DNA of 36,731 bases from an uncultured Veillonellaceae bacterium (GCA_902773295.1 CACYDT010000068.1:1-36731), one strand, 5' to 3'; shown: positions 6,718 through 15,796, counted from the stretch's first letter. Made by a program: numbers and translations. The notes: generated by a model from the sequence alone, not told the origin.

Positions 6718-7470
6718 ATGGCAAGAAGGCCGATTATTGCCGGTAACTGGAAGATGAACAACACGATTGCGGCGGGCAAGCAGCTCGTGAATGACCTGGC
6801 TCCTCTCGTGAAGGACAACAAGGACGTGGATATCGTGGTCTGCCCGACGGCTACGGCTCTTGCTGCTGTGGCTGAGGCGGTGAAGGGATCCAACATCCAT
6901 GTGGGCGCACAGAACGTCCATTGGGAGAAGAGCGGGGCCTTCACGGGCGAGATTTCCACGGAAATGCTGAACGAGATTGGCGTGGAGTACTGCGTCCTCG
7001 GCCACAGCGAGCGCCGCGATTACTTCGGCGAGACGGATGAGGGCGTGAACAAGCGCGCCAAGGCCGCCTTTGCCGCAGGAATCACGCCAATCATCTGCTG
7101 CGGGGAGTCCCTGGAGATTCGCGAGGCAGGAAACTATATCGACCATGTGGTGAAGCAGATCGATGCGGCTCTGGATGGGTTCGCCGCTGCCGATGTGGCG
7201 AAGCTTGTCATCGCCTATGAGCCTATCTGGGCGATTGGCACGGGCAAGACGGCTACCTTCGAGCAGGCCGAGGAAGTCTGCAAGGCCATCCGCGAAGCCG
7301 TGGCGAAGAAGTTCGACCAGGCGGCCGCCGATGCCATCCGCATCCAGTATGGCGGAAGCGTGAAGCCTGCGACCATCAAGGATCTCATGAAGCAGCCCAA
7401 TGTTGACGGCGCCCTCGTTGGCGGCGCCTCTCTCAAGGCGAAGGACTTCTCCGAGATCGCTAATTTCTGA
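6718..7470 (+). CDS. tpiA: Triosephosphate isomerase
   Basis: A 250-residue TIM-barrel enzyme that interconverts dihydroxyacetone phosphate and glyceraldehyde-3-phosphate. The N-terminal IAGNWKMN carries the catalytic Lys, LGHSERR the catalytic His, and YEPIWAIGTGK the catalytic Glu and the phosphate-gripping loop 6; the C-terminal QYGGSVKP and GALVGGASL complete the phosphate site. The ATG at 6718 fits the family start MARRPIIAGNWK; an in-frame ATG at 6706 overlaps the ribosome site AAGGGA and is less likely. It is followed 14 bases later by gpmI. Confidence 0.97.
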   Translation: MARRPIIAGNWKMNNTIAAGKQLVNDLAPLVKDNKDVDIVVCPTATALAAVAEAVKGSNIHVGAQNVHWEKSGAFTGEISTEMLNEIGVEYCVLGHSERRDYFGETDEGVNKRAKAAFAAGITPIICCGESLEIREAGNYIDHVVKQIDAALDGFAAADVAKLVIAYEPIWAIGTGKTATFEQAEEVCKAIREAVAKKFDQAAADAIRIQYGGSVKPATIKDLMKQPNVDGALVGGASLKAKDFSEIANF

Positions 7471-7484
7471 CAGGGAGAAATTGT

Positions 7485-9035
7485 ATGGCAACTATAAAGC
7501 ATGCCCCTATCGCCCTGATCATCATGGACGGTTGGGGAATCGGCGATCCCAAGGATCCGAACAATGCCATTGCTGTCGGCAAGACCCCGAATCTCGATGG
7601 CCTTGTGGCAAAGTATCCCAATGCTCGCTTGCAGGCGTCCGGCGGATATGTCGGGCTGCCGGACGGGCAGATGGGGAATTCCGAGGTCGGGCATACGAAT
7701 ATCGGTGCCGGGCGCATCATCTATCAGGAGCTTACCCGCATCACCAAGGCCATCAAGGATGGCGATTTCTTTGAGAATGAGGCTCTGCTTGCAGCCATCT
7801 ATGATGCGAAGAAAAACGGCGGTGCCCTGCATCTCATGGGTCTGGTGTCCCCCGGCGGCGTGCACAGCCACAGCCAGCATCTCTATGGGCTTCTGGAGCT
7901 TGCAAAGAAACAGGGGCTTCAGGAGGTCTATGTCCACGCCTTCCTCGATGGCCGTGATGTTCCCCCGGCCAGTGCGGCGGAGTATCTGGAGGAGCTGGAG
8001 GCGAAGATCAAGGAAATCGGCGTGGGCAAGGTTGCCGTGATTTCCGGGCGCTATTATGCCATGGATCGCGACAAGCGCTGGGAGCGCGTGGTCAAGGCAT
8101 ACGATGCGATTGCCAAGGGCGAGGGAAAGACAGCGAAATCCTCGGCGGAGGCCATTCAGGCCTCCTATGCGGACAAGTCGGAAAAGCCCGAGGGTGTTAC
8201 GGATGAGTTCGTTGTCCCCGTGGTCATTGACGGCTACAAGGGCATGAAGTCCGGTGACGGCGTGATTTTCTTCAACTTCCGTCCCGACCGCGCCCGGGAG
8301 CTCACGCATGCCTTTACGGATGAGACCTTCGATGGATTCCCGAGGGTAGAGGGCCTCAAGCTTTCCTTTACCACCATGACCCAGTATGAGAAGGGCTTGA
8401 ACGTGAAGATTGCCTATCCGCCCCAGTCCATACAGAACACCTTGGGCGAGGTGGTATCGAAGGCAGGGCTCAAGCAGCTCCGCATTGCCGAGACGGAGAA
8501 GTATGCCCATGTGACATTCTTCTTCAACGGTGGCGTGGAAAAGGAGTACGAGGGCGAGGACCGCATCCTTGTTCCTTCCCCGAAGGTGGCAACCTATGAC
8601 CTCCAGCCGGAGATGAGCGCCATCGAGGTCACGGACAAGGTGGTGGAAGCCATCAAGTCAGGGAAATACGACTTCATTATCCTGAACTACGCCAATGGCG
8701 ACATGGTGGGGCATACGGGTGTCCTTCCGGCGGCCATCAAGGCCGTGGAGACCGTGGATGCCTGTGTGGGACGCTTTGTTGAGGCGCTTCAGTCTGTCGG
8801 CGGTGAAGTGGTGATCATTGCGGACCATGGCAACGCGGATGTCATGGTGGATCCCGCATCGAAAGAGCCTTTCACGGCGCATACGACGAATCCTGTTCCC
8901 GTAATCTGTGTTTCGGATCGCGTCAAGTCCATCCAGGAGGGCGCCCTCTGCGATGTGGCTCCGACGCTCCTGACGCTTGCGGGCCTGGAGATCCCGAAGG
9001 AAATGACGGGCAAGGTGCTTGTGGATATGAAATAA
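7485..9035 (+). CDS. gpmI: 2,3-Bisphosphoglycerate-independent phosphoglycerate mutase
   Basis: A 516-residue two-domain metalloenzyme that moves the phosphate from C3 to C2 of phosphoglycerate. The alkaline-phosphatase-like domain begins ALIIMDGWG with a metal Asp; the phospho-Ser lies in GQMGNSEVGHTNIGAG. The inserted phosphotransferase domain (about residues 80-310) contains VHAFLDGRDVPP and NFRPDRARELT. The C-terminal metal site shows NYANGDMVGHTG and IADHGNAD. The length is normal. AGGGAGA is 8 bases before the ATG. It uses Mn2+ in the family and needs no 2,3-bisphosphoglycerate. No enolase gene follows, unlike in many firmicute glycolytic operons. Confidence 0.97.
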   Translation: MATIKHAPIALIIMDGWGIGDPKDPNNAIAVGKTPNLDGLVAKYPNARLQASGGYVGLPDGQMGNSEVGHTNIGAGRIIYQELTRITKAIKDGDFFENEALLAAIYDAKKNGGALHLMGLVSPGGVHSHSQHLYGLLELAKKQGLQEVYVHAFLDGRDVPPASAAEYLEELEAKIKEIGVGKVAVISGRYYAMDRDKRWERVVKAYDAIAKGEGKTAKSSAEAIQASYADKSEKPEGVTDEFVVPVVIDGYKGMKSGDGVIFFNFRPDRARELTHAFTDETFDGFPRVEGLKLSFTTMTQYEKGLNVKIAYPPQSIQNTLGEVVSKAGLKQLRIAETEKYAHVTFFFNGGVEKEYEGEDRILVPSPKVATYDLQPEMSAIEVTDKVVEAIKSGKYDFIILNYANGDMVGHTGVLPAAIKAVETVDACVGRFVEALQSVGGEVVIIADHGNADVMVDPASKEPFTAHTTNPVPVICVSDRVKSIQEGALCDVAPTLLTLAGLEIPKEMTGKVLVDMK

Positions 9036-9055
9036 GTGAGATGTGGCAGATTCCC

Positions 9056-9078
9056 GGGGAAAGGGGATTCCTTTCCCC
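9056..9078 (+). repeat. GC-rich hairpin between gpmI and the NifU-like gene
   Basis: GGGGAAAGG (9056-9064) and CCTTTCCCC (9070-9078) form a perfect 9-bp stem with a 5-base loop. No T-run follows, so it is not a standard terminator. It may be an mRNA-processing or stability element between the glycolytic genes and the Fe-S pair. Confidence 0.5.
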
Positions 9079-9123
9079 GAGGGATGCCTGGTGTGTATTA
9101 TAGAAAAGAGAGGAATACGAACA

Positions 9124-9819
9124 ATGATTGCTTATTCACAAAAAGTGGAAGACATGGCGTGCGTAGCGAAGGAAGTAAATCATGGCCCGGCTCCGATTCC
9201 GGAAGAAGGCAAATGGGTACAGGCGAAGGAAGTCAAGGATATCAGCGGCCTCACCCATGGCGTGGGCTGGTGCGCTCCTCAGCAGGGAGCCTGCAAGCTG
9301 ACCCTTAATGTCAAGGAAGGCGTCATCCAGGAGGCTCTCGTGGAGACCATCGGCTGCTCCGGCATGACCCATTCCGCAGCCATGGCGGCAGAGATCCTGA
9401 CCGGCAAGACGATTCTGGAAGCCCTCAACACGGATCTCGTCTGCGATGCCATCAACACCGCCATGCGGGAGCTGTTCCTCCAGATTGTCTATGGCCGCAG
9501 CCAGACAGCGTTCTCCGATGACGGATTGCCCATTGGCGCAGGTCTTGACGATCTCGGCAAGGGTCTCCGCAGCCAGGTCGGCACCATGTACAGCACCCTC
9601 AAGAAGGGTCCCCGTTATCTCGAACTCGCAGAGGGCTATGTCACCCGCATTGCCCTTGACAAGGAAGACCGCGTCATTGGCTATGAGGTCGTGCAGGTCG
9701 GCAAGGCGATGGAAGCCATCAAGAAGGGCGTCAATGCCGACGAGGCCATCAAGAAGAACACGAGCACCAAGGGCCGTTTCGCCGATGCCGCGAAGTACAT
9801 CGATCCGCGCGAGGAGTAA
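9124..9819 (+). CDS. NifU-like iron-sulfur scaffold protein, partner of GGGtGRT
   Basis: A 231-residue protein. I chose the ATG at 9124 (GAGAGG ten bases upstream) over the longer open frame from 9043, whose extra 27 residues cross the hairpin and look unlike protein. Residues ~40-125 resemble the NifU_N/IscU scaffold. C50 and C57 lie in HGVGWCAPQQGAC, C78 in IGCSGMTHSAAM (like the GC-G of IscU) and C107 in LVCDAIN (like the third ligand), enough to hold a transient Fe-S cluster. The C-terminal ~100 residues (from about DDGLPIGAGLDDLGKGL) are not part of IscU and may be specific to this family. It is followed 68 bases later by GGGtGRT, its usual neighbour. Function is undefined; a role in Fe-S transfer to GGGtGRT is inference. 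Confidence 0.82.
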   Translation: MIAYSQKVEDMACVAKEVNHGPAPIPEEGKWVQAKEVKDISGLTHGVGWCAPQQGACKLTLNVKEGVIQEALVETIGCSGMTHSAAMAAEILTGKTILEALNTDLVCDAINTAMRELFLQIVYGRSQTAFSDDGLPIGAGLDDLGKGLRSQVGTMYSTLKKGPRYLELAEGYVTRIALDKEDRVIGYEVVQVGKAMEAIKKGVNADEAIKKNTSTKGRFADAAKYIDPREE

Positions 9820-9887
9820 TTGGGCAGGATTGCATGAGCAGCAATGTCGTCCATTACATGTTGAGATAAAGGGAAGGAATGAAGATA

Positions 9888-10889
9888 ATGTCATTGTTTG
9901 AAGGCTATGAGCGCCGTATTGACCAAATCAACGAAGTTTGCAAGAAATACGGGATCGAGAAGATAGAGGATGCGAAGACCATCTGCGAGGAGAAGGGGTT
10001 TGATCCCGGCAAGATCGTCAAGGATCTCCAGCCCATCGCGTTCGAGAATGCTGCATGGGCATATACCCTCGGTGCGGCTATCGCTATCAAGAAGGGCAAC
10101 AAGACGGCCGTCGAGGCTGCGAAGTCCATCGGCGAGGGCCTGCAGGCTTTCTGCGTTCCAGGTTCCGTTGCGGATCACCGCAAGGTTGGCCTTGGCCATG
10201 GCAATCTCGCGGCCATGCTCCTCTCGGAGGATGCCGGCTGCTTCGCGTTCCTTGCAGGCCATGAGTCCTTCGCTGCCGCTGAGGGTGCGATCGGTATCGC
10301 CCAGACAGCGAACAAGGTCCGCAAGAACCCGCTGCGCGTCATCCTGAACGGTCTCGGAAAAGATGCGGCGCAGATCATCTCCCGCATCAATGGGTTCACC
10401 TATGTCCAGACCCAGTATGACTACAAGACCAACGAGGTCAATGTGGTGAAGGAAGTCGCGTACTCTGATGGCCCACGCGCAAAGGTCAGGTGCTATGGCG
10501 CGGACAGCGTGCAGGAAGGCGTTGCCATCATGCACAAGGAGGATGTCGATATCTCCATCACGGGCAACTCCACGAATCCCACCCGCTTCCAGCATCCGGT
10601 GGCCGGCTGCTACAAGAAAGAGCGCATCGAGGAGGGCAAGAAGTACTTCTCCGTTGCATCGGGCGGCGGCACGGGCCGTACCCTCCATCCGGACAACATG
10701 GCAGCAGGCCCTGCTTCCTACGGCATGACGGACACTCTGGGCCGCATGCACGGCGACGCCCAGTTCGCAGGAAGCTCCTCCGTTCCGGCGCATGTTGACA
10801 TGATGGGCCTCATCGGCGCAGGCAACAACCCCATGGTGGGCATGAGCGTTGCCGTCGCCGTTGCCGTGCAGGAAGCCATGGCGAAGTAA
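9888..10889 (+). CDS. GGGtGRT family protein
   Basis: A 333-residue protein named after the motif GGGTGRT, found here at residues 259-265 in VASGGGTGRTLHPDN. It starts MSLFEGYERRIDQI, which matches the family start as I remember it; the ATG at 9888 is preferred over 9879 because GGGAAGG (9871-9877) is too close to the latter. Other conserved-looking blocks are FCVPGSVADHRKVGLGHGNLAAMLL, INGFTYVQTQYDY and SSSVPAHVDMMGLIGAGNNPMVG. Several Cys (near residues 18, 32, 88, 109, 203 and 239) could bind metal or a cluster. No signal peptide. The family is common in anaerobes and has no defined reaction; it is almost always next to a NifU-like gene, as here. Place in the cell: presumably cytosol. Confidence 0.88.
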   Translation: MSLFEGYERRIDQINEVCKKYGIEKIEDAKTICEEKGFDPGKIVKDLQPIAFENAAWAYTLGAAIAIKKGNKTAVEAAKSIGEGLQAFCVPGSVADHRKVGLGHGNLAAMLLSEDAGCFAFLAGHESFAAAEGAIGIAQTANKVRKNPLRVILNGLGKDAAQIISRINGFTYVQTQYDYKTNEVNVVKEVAYSDGPRAKVRCYGADSVQEGVAIMHKEDVDISITGNSTNPTRFQHPVAGCYKKERIEEGKKYFSVASGGGTGRTLHPDNMAAGPASYGMTDTLGRMHGDAQFAGSSSVPAHVDMMGLIGAGNNPMVGMSVAVAVAVQEAMAK

Positions 10890-10912
10890 ACATCGAACAG
10901 AATACCTGAAAT

Positions 10913-11431
10913 ATGAACAAGAAAATCTTTCGTCTTTTTTCTGCGTTGGCTGTGGGGGCTGCCTGTTTCGGTTTCGCCGGCGGAACTGAAGCGGCAATGG
11001 CCCTGCCCAATCCCATGGTCAGCTATGACAGCGTAGCGGCAGCCAGGGGGGCCGCAGGATTTCAGCCGTTGTATCTTCCCTCCATCAGCGGCTACCGTAT
11101 GAATCAGGTCTGGGTCATAGGCGGGGATGTCATCGATATGGAATACGTATCGGAAGACCTGCCTGCCGGCAAGTTCCGTCTCCGCACAGCTCGTTGCACG
11201 GAACGGATGAATGGGGACATCAGTGGCATACATGGGGCGAAATGGGGAGAAGAACGTATCAACGGCCTCCCAATCGCTATCGCCGATGTTCCTGGCGCTT
11301 CCAATGCCTATGCCGCCCATTGGCGGTACAACAATATGTTTTTTTCTGTAAGCGTCGAGAATATGACCTATCGGGAATTCCAGAGGCTTTTGGAATATGG
11401 ATTGGCAGAGATGACAATCAATTGTTTCTGA
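10913..11431 (+). CDS. Small secreted protein of unknown function
   Basis: A 172-residue protein with a clear Sec signal peptide (MNKKIFRLF, then a hydrophobic Ala/Val/Gly core, likely cleaved after GTEA at about residue 28). The mature part begins with LPNPMVSYDSVAAARGAAGF and continues with LYLPSISGYRMNQVWVIGGDVIDMEY, which weakly recalls DUF4367-type beta domains. Two Cys remain in the mature protein (RTARC and near the C-terminal NCF), which could form a disulfide. It starts 23 bases after GGGtGRT with no strong ribosome site, and is followed by a strong bidirectional terminator, so it ends the transcript. I do not recognise a function. Confidence 0.75.
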   Translation: MNKKIFRLFSALAVGAACFGFAGGTEAAMALPNPMVSYDSVAAARGAAGFQPLYLPSISGYRMNQVWVIGGDVIDMEYVSEDLPAGKFRLRTARCTERMNGDISGIHGAKWGEERINGLPIAIADVPGASNAYAAHWRYNNMFFSVSVENMTYREFQRLLEYGLAEMTINCF

Positions 11432-11436
11432 GGCGA

Positions 11437-11470
11437 AAAAAAGCCGCTCTCTTGTGAGAGCGGCTTTTTT
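11437..11470. terminator. Bidirectional intrinsic terminator
   Basis: AAAAAGCCGCTCTC (ending at 11451) pairs with GAGAGCGGCTTTTT (11456-11470) around a TTGT loop. An A-run on one side and a T-run on the other let it work on both strands, between the convergent secreted-protein and chemoreceptor genes. Confidence 0.9.
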
Positions 11471-11487
11471 GTTTGTGGATCTATGGG

Positions 11488-13281
11488 TCAGACTTTGAAA
11501 TGTGCCACTTCCTTCTGCAAGGAGCTTGCCATTTCGGAAAGCTGCTGGCTGCTGATGGCCATTTCGTGGATGGAGGCTGCCTGCTCCTCGGTGGCGGCGG
11601 AGACGGTCTCGGAGTTGGAGACGACGTTGCGGCTCATCTCTTCGATGGCGTGGATGGCCTTCTGGCAGTTCTCGGCATTCCCCGATACTTCGCGGGAAGC
11701 GTCCTCGATTTCCTTGGAGCGCTTGGCGATGGTTTCCACAAGCCGGACGATGGACTGGAACTCGTGCCCGGCTTCTTCGACGCTGGAGCGGGTGGTGGAG
11801 AGCTGGTCTGTTCCCTGTTCCATGCTGTTGACTGCATGGGAGGTTTCCTGCTGGATCTGAGTGATGAGCGTGGAAATCTGCTTGGTGGCCTCATCGGATT
11901 GGGCTGCCAGCTTGCGGATCTCGTCGGCGACGACCGCGAAGCCGCGTCCCTGTTCTCCTGCCCGGGCTGCCTCGATGGCGGCATTGAGGGCGAGAAGGTT
12001 CGTCTGCTCGGCAATGCCGGAAATGGTCTCGGTGATCTTGCCGATGGCCTCGGAACGCTCGCCGAGTTCGTTGACTGTCTTTGCCGATTCGCCGACCACT
12101 TCATTGAGCCGTTCCATATCCGATACGGTGCGTTCTACCACGGCATTCCCGTTCCGGGCGGTTTCCGTGGCCTGGAGGGTTTCCGTGGCGGCTTTTTTCG
12201 CATGGTTGAAGACCAGGCCGATGCGCTCGGACAGGCGTGTCATGGACTGGGAAGCCTCGTCCACGGCAGCGAGCTGCTTGTTGGTGGAACCGGCCACGTC
12301 CGTGATGGATTCGGCAATCTGGTTGCTGGCTGCGGAGGACTGCTCCGTCATTTCGTTGAGCTGGGAAGCATTTCCGGCCACTTGCTCCGCAGAGGTGCCC
12401 ATGGCGTTCAGGAGCTTCCTCATATTGACTCCCAAGGCGGAGATTCCCTGGATCATTTGCCCGGTTTCATCCTGTGCTGCTGCAAAGGCCGGATTGACCG
12501 GCTCCTGCCGATAGTCCCCTTCGGCGAATTTCTGCAAACGTCTCGTGACGAAGCTGATGGGATCGGCAAAGCGCTTGGCAAGACGTGCTCCTGCCACAGT
12601 CATGATGATGGTCACGGCGACCATGATGATGACGGACATGAGGATTTTCTGGTAAAGAGCCTCGCGATTTTCTGCGATATGGGCGGCTGCGGCATCGTCG
12701 ATGTAGTCAATCCAGGAACCGGTGCCGACGATCCACTGGTAGGGCTTGAACTCCACGGAGTATCCCCGCTTGGGAAGGCTCTCGGTCTCGCCGGGCTTGG
12801 GATAGTTGAAATTGCAGTAGCCGCCTCCCGGAGCCTGGGCTACCTTGAAGATCTCCTTCATGTAATAGAAGCCGTTGGTGTCTTTGGCTTCCTGGCGCAT
12901 CGTTCCTTCTGCCGCCGGCTGTCCCGCATGGACGACGCAGATGCCGGTATCCTTTTCGTCGGCAAAGAAGTATCCCTTTCCGTCATCGTAGCGATCCGAC
13001 CGGATGAGATCGGCCGCCAGATCCTTTGCCTGCTCTTCGGTAAGTTCCCCGGACATCTGTCGCTTATAGATGGCATTCAGGGCTGTGATAAGTCCTTCGG
13101 TCTGGAGTTTGAGAATCTGGTCATATTGCTCTTCCAGATTTTTGCGGTAGGCCATCTCTGCGGCATCGTTGTCCCTCACGGTGCTGTAGATAAAAAAACC
13201 TCCTACAATCAGTGTGATCAAGACACTGACGGAGACAAGCAAGGCGGTCAGCTTGCCTTGCACGGAATGAAGAAATGGCAT
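11488..13281 (-). CDS. Methyl-accepting chemotaxis protein with Cache sensor
   Basis: A 597-residue inner-membrane receptor. TM1 is at residues ~10-33 and TM2 at ~214-236. Between them is a periplasmic single-Cache (sCache_2-like) domain with [19 protein letters not shown] and the [17 protein letters not shown] end, which in the family binds small organic acids. A HAMP segment ([16 protein letters not shown]) follows, then the cytoplasmic signalling domain with the hairpin tip [19 protein letters not shown] and [15 protein letters not shown], which contacts CheA and CheW. There is no CheR-docking pentapeptide; it ends [13 protein letters not shown] lies ~9 bases before the ATG. It has no chemotaxis gene beside it. 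The ligand is not deducible from sequence alone. Confidence 0.95.
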   Translation of the reverse strand: MPFLHSVQGKLTALLVSVSVLITLIVGGFFIYSTVRDNDAAEMAYRKNLEEQYDQILKLQTEGLITALNAIYKRQMSGELTEEQAKDLAADLIRSDRYDDGKGYFFADEKDTGICVVHAGQPAAEGTMRQEAKDTNGFYYMKEIFKVAQAPGGGYCNFNYPKPGETESLPKRGYSVEFKPYQWIVGTGSWIDYIDDAAAAHIAENREALYQKILMSVIIMVAVTIIMTVAGARLAKRFADPISFVTRRLQKFAEGDYRQEPVNPAFAAAQDETGQMIQGISALGVNMRKLLNAMGTSAEQVAGNASQLNEMTEQSSAASNQIAESITDVAGSTNKQLAAVDEASQSMTRLSERIGLVFNHAKKAATETLQATETARNGNAVVERTVSDMERLNEVVGESAKTVNELGERSEAIGKITETISGIAEQTNLLALNAAIEAARAGEQGRGFAVVADEIRKLAAQSDEATKQISTLITQIQQETSHAVNSMEQGTDQLSTTRSSVEEAGHEFQSIVRLVETIAKRSKEIEDASREVSGNAENCQKAIHAIEEMSRNVVSNSETVSAATEEQAASIHEMAISSQQLSEMASSLQKEVAHFKV

Positions 13282-13613
13282 GTTTTTCCCTCGCTTTCTT
13301 TAGATGAAAGGAGCGTGTTGGTGAAGTCTCATCAACGTACTCCCAGGAACCGGAAAGAAACTTTCGTATCCATTGACTATTCTACAAAAGACATCAGACT
13401 TCCTGCCTCTCTCGCACGATTTTATGCTTGCGAAGGAAAAATGAGGGAACGGTTGCGGGGGAAGGGGAGGCATGATAGAATAGAGGCGCAAGAAACATCT
13501 TTGCGGCAAGCAGATAAATATTCCAAATGTTTTGATAGGCATATATGAAATCAAGTCGATGGTGCAGGGAAATGTTGGAAGGCAGCCGCAGGAAGAAGGG
13601 ACGATGGAAGGAT
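13282..13613. other. Divergent intergenic region
   Basis: About 330 bases between the chemoreceptor (minus) and the FliB-hydrolase fusion (plus). The plus strand has a possible promoter, TTGCGG (13453-13458) and TAGAAT (13476-13481) with a 17-base spacer. I saw no clear -35/-10 pair for the receptor on the minus strand. No RNA gene or repeat was recognised. Confidence 0.4.
13453..13481 (+). promoter_or_regulatory. Putative promoter of the FliB-hydrolase fusion gene
   Basis: TTGCGG and TAGAAT at a 17-base distance, 64 to 133 bases before the possible start codons. The -35 box matches the consensus at only three positions; the -10 box at five. Confidence 0.3.
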
Positions 13614-15764
13614 ATGTCAAGGTATCGTTGTTTGCAGCCGAACTATGTGAGCCGTTTCCAGTGTGACGGGACGGTCTGTGATGCCCAATGCTGCCGTGGA
13701 TGGAATATCCAGCTGGACATAGGGGCGATTGCAAGGTTCCGCAAGGCGCCCAAGCTGCTTCGACGCAAGCTCTTTTCCCATATTGCGGAGAACAAGGTCA
13801 CGGGCTTGCAAGAGATTGTCAAGGAGAAGGATTCCTGTCCTTTTTTGGGGAAGGATCGGCTCTGCATCTTGCAGAAGCGCAAAGGATTGGGATTCCTGGC
13901 GGATGTCTGCGCGGAATATCCCCGTCTTACGACACAGTTCCCGGATATGCTGGAACGTGCTCTTTGCGTGACCTGTCCCGTGGTGGCGAGGCTCGCTCTT
14001 CTGGACAAGGCTCCCATAGCGTTTGAGGAGGTCGAGATCGAAACGGAGAGGGAAACCTATTTCCAGCAGGCCGATGATGCGGAGGCCATCGAAGCGCTTC
14101 ATTTTTTTGATGTGCAGAAGGGCGGCATCCGCATCCTTCAGGATCGGAGCCTTTCCCTGCCGGAGCGCTTGGCGAAGCTGGAGAGCTTCCTCGGACAGGC
14201 AGAGGAACTTCTGGCGGAGGGCAAGGGGGAGGCAATTTCCCGCCTTCCGGAAGAAATGGGGCATGGCTTGCCGGTGCTGCCTTTTTCCTTGCGGTTTCCG
14301 ATGATTGTGCGCCTGCTGGACAATCTTATGGAGAAATCCGAGGATGATGACCCGAAATCTGCGGAACTTCGGGAGCGCATCCATCGCGCGCTGGAACCGG
14401 AGCAAGGCGCAGAGGCGAAGCAGGAGGCTGCTTTTGCCGCCTATGAGAAGGAAATACTTGAGCCATGCAGCCATATCTTGGAGAATTATCTGGTCAATGA
14501 ATATTTTGGTTCTCTTTATCCTTGCGCCGCATTGGGGAGTTTTCGCCATAACGCGCAGATTTTCCTCGCAATGTACAGCCTCCTGGAGCTCTTCCTTGTG
14601 AGCCTGCTTGCCGAAAAGGCGAAGGCCGATGAGGAGGATATCATCGCTGCGGTTCAATGGCTGGCCGTTCGTGTGAAGCACTTCCTGAACTATACGTCGC
14701 TGGTATCTGATTTCCTGAAGGAAAACGAGGGCTTCTGCTTTGCGGGAGAGCGTATGGGAACTGTGGCAGAAACGACAGAGAAGCTTCCGGAAGAAAGCGC
14801 TGCCTCCGATGCGGAGGATGAGGCGCAGGAAGATGGAGCAAGGAAAGAAGATTCTCCGTATGAGAGCGAGATTTTGCAGGTGAATCCGAGGAGGCTCCAG
14901 ATCCAGTCCGTTCCCGGCATTGTCTATGCCCAGGAAAGTACGTTGGACTATGCGAATGTGCCTCTTCGCATGGATGTGCTCCGCCCAAAGGGACGGAGGA
15001 ACTTGCCTGCGGTGATCTTCGTGACCGGCGGGGGCTTCATTGCATCGGATCGGGCAAGGTGCCTGCAGCTTCGTCTGCGCCTTGCCGAGGCAGGCTATTT
15101 CGTTGGGAGCATCCAGTATCGTGTGACGCCGGAGGCGCTGTTCCCCGCTCCTTTGGAGGATGTGAAGTCCGCCATCCGTTATGTGAGATCCCATGCGGAA
15201 CAGCTTCATGCGGATCCGGACAGGATCGGTGTGATAGGCGACAGCGCAGGGGGTTATCTTGCGGCGTTTGCAGGCATTACGAATTATCCTACGGCGTTTG
15301 ACAAGGGAGAGCATCTGGACGTGCCAAGTTCGGTGAAAGCCGCAGTTGACCTCTACGGGGTATCGGATCTCCTTCATGTGAGGGAGGGGGCTCCGGAGGA
15401 AGTGAAGGAGTATTATTCTTCGCCTGCGGGCGTACCGTCCCTCTTCGTGAACGGCGTTCCCGGTTTTGGCGGCAGAGGCGGAGGAGTGGAGGCGAACCGT
15501 TCCTCTATGGAGGAAGCAAATCCCATCCGCTATATCACGGAGGAATCCGCTCCCATGCTCCTGCTGCATGGATCGGAGGACCGGGTAGTATTGCCGGAAC
15601 AGACGGATTTCCTGTATCAGGCATTGAGGAAGAAAGGAGTAGAGGCAGTGAGGTGTCTTGTGCCGGGGGCGGGACACGCAGGAGAGTATTGGGTGCAGGA
15701 TGAGGTCATCCAACGGATCCTGTCCTTCTTCGATCAGCATTTGGGGAAGCGTCAGGAAGAGTGA
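13614..15764 (+). CDS. FliB-like domain fused to alpha/beta hydrolase
   Basis: A 716-residue two-domain protein. Residues ~1-380 resemble FliB, the flagellin lysine N-methylase, with its Cys-rich start (RFQCDGTVCDAQCCRGW; Cys at about 17, 22, 26 and 27), further Cys in SCPFLGKDRLCIL and ALCVTCPVV, and DVCAEYPR. A charged, Glu/Asp/Ala-rich linker spans ~385-425. Residues ~430-716 are an alpha/beta hydrolase of the esterase/lipase type with oxyanion loop VTGGGFIASD, nucleophile S544 in GDSAGG, and likely D656 (SEDRVV) and H688 (GAGHAGEYW). In the hydrolase a Gly-rich insertion (FGGRGGG) lies before the acid. The start at 13614 fits the FliB family N-terminus (RCLQPNYV); ATGs at 13572 and 13545 are alternatives, and no start has an ideal ribosome site. 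Both parts look intact. The fusion is unusual and its function unknown. Confidence 0.85.
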   Translation: MSRYRCLQPNYVSRFQCDGTVCDAQCCRGWNIQLDIGAIARFRKAPKLLRRKLFSHIAENKVTGLQEIVKEKDSCPFLGKDRLCILQKRKGLGFLADVCAEYPRLTTQFPDMLERALCVTCPVVARLALLDKAPIAFEEVEIETERETYFQQADDAEAIEALHFFDVQKGGIRILQDRSLSLPERLAKLESFLGQAEELLAEGKGEAISRLPEEMGHGLPVLPFSLRFPMIVRLLDNLMEKSEDDDPKSAELRERIHRALEPEQGAEAKQEAAFAAYEKEILEPCSHILENYLVNEYFGSLYPCAALGSFRHNAQIFLAMYSLLELFLVSLLAEKAKADEEDIIAAVQWLAVRVKHFLNYTSLVSDFLKENEGFCFAGERMGTVAETTEKLPEESAASDAEDEAQEDGARKEDSPYESEILQVNPRRLQIQSVPGIVYAQESTLDYANVPLRMDVLRPKGRRNLPAVIFVTGGGFIASDRARCLQLRLRLAEAGYFVGSIQYRVTPEALFPAPLEDVKSAIRYVRSHAEQLHADPDRIGVIGDSAGGYLAAFAGITNYPTAFDKGEHLDVPSSVKAAVDLYGVSDLLHVREGAPEEVKEYYSSPAGVPSLFVNGVPGFGGRGGGVEANRSSMEEANPIRYITEESAPMLLLHGSEDRVVLPEQTDFLYQALRKKGVEAVRCLVPGAGHAGEYWVQDEVIQRILSFFDQHLGKRQEE

Positions 15765-15796
15765 GCAGGATATTATTTCGCAACGGTCGTTGAATT

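Noticed and set aside
5347..7491. Minus-strand open frame of 714 codons opposite pgk and tpiA
   Set aside because: It runs through two well-conserved enzymes and an intergenic repeat, has no protein-like motifs, and is explained by GC-rich third positions of the sense genes. The same applies to the long antisense frames at 13617-15815, 33577-35550, 18629-20326, 11473-13548, 15828-17276 and 7215-8510.
9043..9123. N-terminal extension of the NifU-like frame
   Set aside because: The extra 27 codons lie over a perfect hairpin and lack family character; the ATG at 9124 has a ribosome site at normal distance.
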